This document shows, piece by piece, positions 60,609 through 64,000 of a stretch of 64,000 nt of DNA. Numbering within the stretch: position 1 is the first letter of the stretch; the number at the start of each line of letters is the position of its first letter. The stretch covers positions 744,001 through 808,000 of the forward strand of contig NZ_JAUSUT010000001.1 in assembly GCF_030814215.1 (NCBI RefSeq). The letters run 5' to 3'. The translations under genes and the position numbers were made by a program. A model generated the notes under the pieces. The model saw nothing but the letters and a program-made list of their open reading frames with translations, did no database searches and was not told the origin of the DNA. Source of the stretch: Amycolatopsis thermophila (lineage in GTDB: Bacteria; Actinomycetota; Actinomycetes; Mycobacteriales; Pseudonocardiaceae).

Positions 60609-61131
60609 GGTCCGTCCGCCTGGGACTGTTGGGCGTTGCCCTCCTGACCGGCGACTGGGCGGCGGCCCGGTTTCCTCCAAGCACCATCCGGCGCCCGGCG
60701 ACGGGAGCCGACCTCCCACGAACCAGACCTCCCCCGCCCCCGATCCCCAGCCCGCCGCTGATCGGCGACCAGAACACTCAAAAGAGGGGGCGGGGTGGTC
60801 GGCCCCCAGGTGACCATCGGCGCCGTAGGCGCCCTTCGCCGCTAAGCGACGGAAAAGATCAAGGGATCTCCTCGCCGGACGGCCAGGCTCGGGATGACGG
60901 GAGATACTGCCGTCTTGCGTCGGCGGGGTGGTCGCTGGGTGGTCATCCCGCCCCCTTGAGCGCACGGGCGCTGGCGCGCCCGCCGGGGTTGGTGTGAGAA
61001 CGCTGTCTCGCGGCGGCGCTCCCCACCAAATCCGGCGCCAGGCGACCCGGGCCGGCACCCAACGGCGAAACGCGCCGCCCAACCCTGAACACAACCGCCG
61101 CCGCGGGGGCGGCCGGGCACCCCGGAAACGC
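60609..61131. other. Intergenic region between mutT1 and hup
   Basis: About 520 bp without coding character. Positions 60723-60949 are copy B of the dispersed repeat. In 60609-60722 and 60950-61131 I see GC-rich sequence with small palindromes but no gene, RNA or mobile element that I can name. The hup terminator closes the region. Confidence 0.6.
60723..60949 (-). repeat. Dispersed structured repeat, copy B
   Basis: Read on the minus strand, it aligns with copy A (4878-5160) from GGGATGACCACCCAGCGACC to GGGGATCGGGGGCGGGGG. It keeps the GTCCGGCGAGGA block, the TTGATCTTTT tract, a GGCGCCTACGGCGCC palindrome and GGTCGCCGA. It lacks copy A's 47-bp hairpin segment, so it may be nearer the basic form. 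It lies between mutT1 and hup, transcribed toward each other. Confidence 0.8.
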
Positions 61132-61164
61132 GGCAGGGCCCCCGCGCATCGCGGGGGCCCTGCC
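61132..61164 (-). terminator. Terminator of hup
   Basis: A perfect 15-bp GC stem (61132-61146 with 61150-61164) with a 3-base loop, followed on the minus strand by GTTTCC. It begins 18 bases past the hup stop codon. Confidence 0.88.
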
Positions 61165-61182
61165 GAGAAGCAGCGCTACGAC

Positions 61183-61821
61183 TTACTTCTTCTTCCGGGT
61201 CGCGGTGGTCTTCTTGGCCGCCGTGGTGGACTTGGCCGCCGTGGCCTTCGGCGCCGCCTTCGTGGCGGTCGTCTTCTTCGCCGCGGTGGACTTCGCCGCC
61301 GTGCTGGACTTCGAAGCCGTCGACTTCGCCGCCGTGGTCTTCGGGGCCGCCTTGGTGGCAGCCGCGGAACGCGTGCGGCTGGTGGTGCTGCGCGTCGCGG
61401 TGGGACGGGTGGTGGTGGCCTTCGCGGTGGTGGCCCGCGAGGACGTGCCGCGCGAAGCGGTGGTGCCGGTGCTGCGGGTCGAAGCAGCCGCGCTACGGGT
61501 CGAAGTCGTCGTGCGCTTCGCCGCCGTGGCCTTCGGCAGCTTCTTGGCACCGCTGATGACGTCCTTGAAGGTCGTGCCGGCGCGGAAGGCCGGGACGTTG
61601 GTCTTCTTCACCTTGACCGTCTCACCGGTGCGCGGGTTGCGAGCGGTGCGGGCCGCGCGGGCGCGCTTCTCGAACACACCGAAACCGGTGATGTTGACCT
61701 TCTCGCCCTTCTGCACGGTGCGAATGATGATGTCCACCAGGTTGTCGACCGCCTGGGAAGCAACCTTCTTGTCGCCCAGACGCTCGGAGAGCGCCTCGAT
61801 CAGCTGGGCCTTGTTGGCCAT
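61183..61821 (-). CDS. hup: HU-family DNA-binding protein with Lys/Ala/Thr-rich tail (HupB)
   Basis: A 212-residue nucleoid protein. Residues 1-90 form the HU fold: [40 protein letters not shown] and [20 protein letters not shown]. Residues 100-212 are a basic, disordered tail rich in Lys, Ala, Thr and Arg ([12 protein letters not shown] motifs), as in mycobacterial HupB, which compacts DNA and is modified there. The ATG at 61819 is the start; longer frames are unconserved. It lies downstream of leuCD. Confidence 0.96.
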   Translation of the reverse strand: MANKAQLIEALSERLGDKKVASQAVDNLVDIIIRTVQKGEKVNITGFGVFEKRARAARTARNPRTGETVKVKKTNVPAFRAGTTFKDVISGAKKLPKATAAKRTTTSTRSAAASTRSTGTTASRGTSSRATTAKATTTRPTATRSTTSRTRSAAATKAAPKTTAAKSTASKSSTAAKSTAAKKTTATKAAPKATAAKSTTAAKKTTATRKKK

Positions 61822-62000
61822 TCCAGTCCTCCATGAAGAACTACGTGTCACACGGCCACATCGGCCGACTTCACGCACACGGTATTACCAACTCGCCCAA
61901 AATTCCAAACGGCGCGCGGAATTTTTCTGCAGGCGGGGCGTGGTTTCCGCCTCCTGAGCGACCCTCTCGGGCCCGTCCGCGCGCCGTTCGGCGTGGTGTG

Positions 62001-62044
62001 CCCGGCTCCGCGCCGGGTGCGAATCCCTTGCTGAGCAGGGAATT
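62001..62044 (-). terminator. Tandem hairpins after leuD
   Basis: AATCCCT...AGGGAATT (62022-62044) and CCCGGC/GCCGGG (62001-62017) follow the leuD stop within 50 bases on the minus strand. They probably end the leuCD transcript before the hup promoter region (61822-62000), which is AT-richer and would hold the hup promoter. Confidence 0.5.
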
Positions 62045-62048
62045 CGTG

Positions 62049-62651
62049 TTACCCGGCGGTCACCGGGGTGGTCACCGGCTTCCAGCTGGGACGCTGCGAC
62101 TCGAACCGGTCGATCGCCTCGGCGTGTCGCAGGGTGAGAGCGATGTCATCGAGCCCCTCCAGCAGCCGCCAGCGGGTGTAGTCGTCGATCGAGAAGGTCG
62201 TCTGGAAGTCCTTGGCCCGCACGGTCTTCTCCTCGAGGTCGACCGTGACCTCCGTGCCGGGGTCGTTCTCGAGGATCTTCCACAGCTGCTCGACGTCCGA
62301 CTGCTCGCACTGGGCCGCGACCAGACCCTGCTTCCCGGAGTTGCCGCGGAAGATGTCGGCGAAGCGGGAGGAGATGACGACCCGGAAGCCGTAGTTCATC
62401 AATGCCCAGACAGCGTGTTCGCGCGAAGACCCGGTACCGAAGTCCGGGCCGGCGACCAGCACGCTGCCGGCCTTGAACGGCTCCTGGTTGAGGATGAAGC
62501 TCTCGTCGGCCCGCCAGGCCGCGAACAGCCCGTCCTCGAAACCGGTGCGGCTGACCCGCTTCAGGTAGACGGCCGGGATGATCTGGTCAGTGTCCACGTT
62601 GGACCTGCGCAGGGGCACTCCGATGCCGGTGTGCGTCTTGAACGGCTCCAT
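62049..62651 (-). CDS. leuD: 3-isopropylmalate dehydratase, small subunit
   Basis: A 200-residue swivel-domain subunit of isopropylmalate isomerase in leucine synthesis. It has [40 protein letters not shown], and [17 protein letters not shown]. The ATG is chosen at MEPFKTHTG. It starts 14 bases after leuC. Confidence 0.96.
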   Translation of the reverse strand: MEPFKTHTGIGVPLRRSNVDTDQIIPAVYLKRVSRTGFEDGLFAAWRADESFILNQEPFKAGSVLVAGPDFGTGSSREHAVWALMNYGFRVVISSRFADIFRGNSGKQGLVAAQCEQSDVEQLWKILENDPGTEVTVDLEEKTVRAKDFQTTFSIDDYTRWRLLEGLDDIALTLRHAEAIDRFESQRPSWKPVTTPVTAG

Positions 62652-62665
62652 GGTGGTGGGCTCCT

Positions 62666-64000
62666 TCAGTTCAGGTCGTCGGGGCTGGACAGCGTGCCGC
62701 GGACGGCCGTCGCGGCCGCGACGAGCGGCGAGACGAGGTGGGTGCGCCCACCCTTGCCCTGCCGGCCCTCGAAGTTGCGGTTGGAGGTCGACGCGCTCCG
62801 CTCGCCGGGCGCCAGCTGGTCCGGGTTCATGCCCAGGCACATCGAGCAGCCCGCCTGGCGCCACTCGGCACCGGCGTCGAGGAAGACCTTGTCCAGCCCC
62901 TCGGCCTCGGCGGCCTGCCGCACCCGCATCGAGCCGGGGACCACGAGCATCCGGACCCCCTCGGCCACCCTGCGGCCCTGCAGCACCTCCGCGGCGGCCC
63001 GCAGGTCCTCGATCCGTCCGTTGGTGCACGAACCGAGGAACACGGTGTCGACCTTGATCTCGCGCAGCGGGGTGCCCGGCTTGAGGTCCATATAGGACAG
63101 GGCCTTCTCGGCCGCGAAGCGCTCGTTCTCGTCGGCGATCTGCTCGGGGTCCGGCACGGACTCGCCCAGCGGCAGGCCCTGGCCGGGGTTGGTGCCCCAG
63201 GTCACGAACGGGGTGAGGGAGTCGGCGTCGAGGTGGACCTCGGCGTCGAACTCGGCGCCCTCGTCGGTGCGCAGCGACTTCCAGTTCTCCACCGCGGCGT
63301 CCCAGTCGGCGCCCTTCGGGGCGTGCGGGCGGCCCTTGAGGTAGGCGAACGTGGTCTCGTCCGGCGCGATCATGCCGGCGCGGGCGCCCGCCTCGATCGA
63401 CATGTTGCAGATCGTCATGCGGGCTTCCATCGACAGCGCCTCGATCGCGCTGCCCCGGTACTCCAGGACGTAGCCCTGCCCGCCGCCGGTGCCGATCTTG
63501 GCGATGACGGCGAGGATGACGTCCTTCGCGGTGACGCCCGGGCGGAGCCGGCCGTCCACGTTGATCGCCATCGTCTTGAACGGCTTCAGCGGCAGGGTCT
63601 GGGTGGCCAGCACGTGCTCCACCTCGGAGGTGCCGATGCCGAACGCCATCGCGCCGAAGGCGCCGTGGGTGGAGGTGTGGCTGTCACCGCAGACGACCGT
63701 CATGCCGGGCTGGGTCAGGCCCAGCTGCGGGCCGATGACGTGCACGATGCCCTGCTCGGCGTCGCCCATCGGGTGCAGCCGGACGCCGAACTCCTTGCAG
63801 TTCTTCCGAAGCGTCTCGACCTGGGTGCGCGACACCGGGTCGGCGATCGGGAGTTCGATGTCGACGGTCGGGACGTTGTGGTCCTCGGTCGCGATGGTCA
63901 GGTCCGGGCGCCGCACCTTGCGCCCCGCCAGGCGGAGGCCGTCGAAGGCCTGCGGGCTGGTGACTTCGTGCACCAGGTGCAGGTCGATGTAGAGCAGGTC
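62666..64000 (-). CDS. leuC: 3-isopropylmalate dehydratase, large subunit, 5' end outside window
   Basis: About 444 residues of an aconitase-family subunit; the frame continues past the right edge ([20 protein letters not shown]), so the start is missing. It binds a 4Fe-4S cluster through SCTNGR and the CSMCLGMN pair, and has [20 protein letters not shown] and [20 protein letters not shown]. With LeuD it isomerises 2-isopropylmalate to 3-isopropylmalate. Confidence 0.97.
   Translation of the reverse strand, partial: DLLYIDLHLVHEVTSPQAFDGLRLAGRKVRRPDLTIATEDHNVPTVDIELPIADPVSRTQVETLRKNCKEFGVRLHPMGDAEQGIVHVIGPQLGLTQPGMTVVCGDSHTSTHGAFGAMAFGIGTSEVEHVLATQTLPLKPFKTMAINVDGRLRPGVTAKDVILAVIAKIGTGGGQGYVLEYRGSAIEALSMEARMTICNMSIEAGARAGMIAPDETTFAYLKGRPHAPKGADWDAAVENWKSLRTDEGAEFDAEVHLDADSLTPFVTWGTNPGQGLPLGESVPDPEQIADENERFAAEKALSYMDLKPGTPLREIKVDTVFLGSCTNGRIEDLRAAAEVLQGRRVAEGVRMLVVPGSMRVRQAAEAEGLDKVFLDAGAEWRQAGCSMCLGMNPDQLAPGERSASTSNRNFEGRQGKGGRTHLVSPLVAAATAVRGTLSSPDDLN

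Noticed and set aside
61985-62055. tRNA-like fold (GGTGCGAATCCC resembling a T-arm) near the leuD stop
   Set aside because: No acceptor stem, D-arm or anticodon arm can be formed around it; the palindromes are better explained as terminator hairpins after leuD.

Overview
The window is very GC-rich, with short gaps, many GTG starts and several probable leaderless genes. It carries actinobacterial markers: a mycothiol-dependent-type enzyme, SepIVA, a HupB with a long Lys/Ala/Thr tail, CofC (F420 pathway), a DUF3515 protein and an EspC/WXG-type type VII secretion cluster. I read it as a chromosome segment of a Pseudonocardiaceae-type actinomycete, most likely Amycolatopsis or a close relative; the genus is an inference.

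The backbone follows the conserved actinobacterial order also known from Mycobacterium tuberculosis: smc-acyP; mutM-rnc-rpmF-yceD-sepIVA-coaD-rsmD; recG-DAK2(fakA-like)-rpmB-ung; thiL-Lrp-DUF3515-ddl; gpsA-plsC-cofC-ppk-mutT1-hup-leuD-leuC. Lineage-specific blocks are inserted into it.

1-5.4 kb: the 3' part of a sodium/solute symporter, an MDMPI-type enzyme, an IS481-type transposase relic, a secreted GH172-family protein with a LacI-type operator, then about 850 bp of non-coding DNA with large inverted repeats and a structured repeat. 5.4-21.4 kb: smc, acyP, a Pro/Ser-rich anchored protein, a membrane protein, the whole kdp potassium operon with its sensor and regulator and a 27-codon ORF in front of kdpF, a divergent asnB and a YflT-type stress protein. 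21.4-26.8 kb: idi, mutM, rnc, rpmF, yceD, sepIVA, coaD and rsmD, with a degraded RNase Sa-type gene after coaD. 26.9-34.4 kb: accessory genes (HelD-like helicase, glutamate-type binding lipoprotein, IS110 relic, DnaN paralogue, a frameshifted LLM oxidoreductase, a CFA-type methyltransferase). 34.8-48.2 kb: pyc, a subtilase-like probable pseudo-protease, recG, fakA-like, rpmB, ung, gamma-carbonic anhydrase, GNAT, thiL, Lrp, DUF3515 and ddl. 48.2-54.9 kb: an accessory block between ddl and gpsA with a PdxR-like MocR regulator and its divergent PNPOx-like target, an AAA ATPase, a YbaB/EspC-like/WXG-like secretion operon, and a cysteine dioxygenase gene behind a poly-cysteine leader peptide. 55-64 kb: gpsA-plsC, cofC-ppk-mutT1, a second copy of the structured repeat, hup, leuD and the start-truncated leuC.

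The least ordinary signals are the poly-Cys leader whose Cys codons can pair with the Shine-Dalgarno of the cysteine dioxygenase gene, the 228-284 bp structured repeat present twice in opposite orientation, the secretion operon with five near-identical 75-bp repeats, the 27-codon ORF coupled to kdpF, and the subtilase that has lost its catalytic His. No tRNA, rRNA or CRISPR array was seen.
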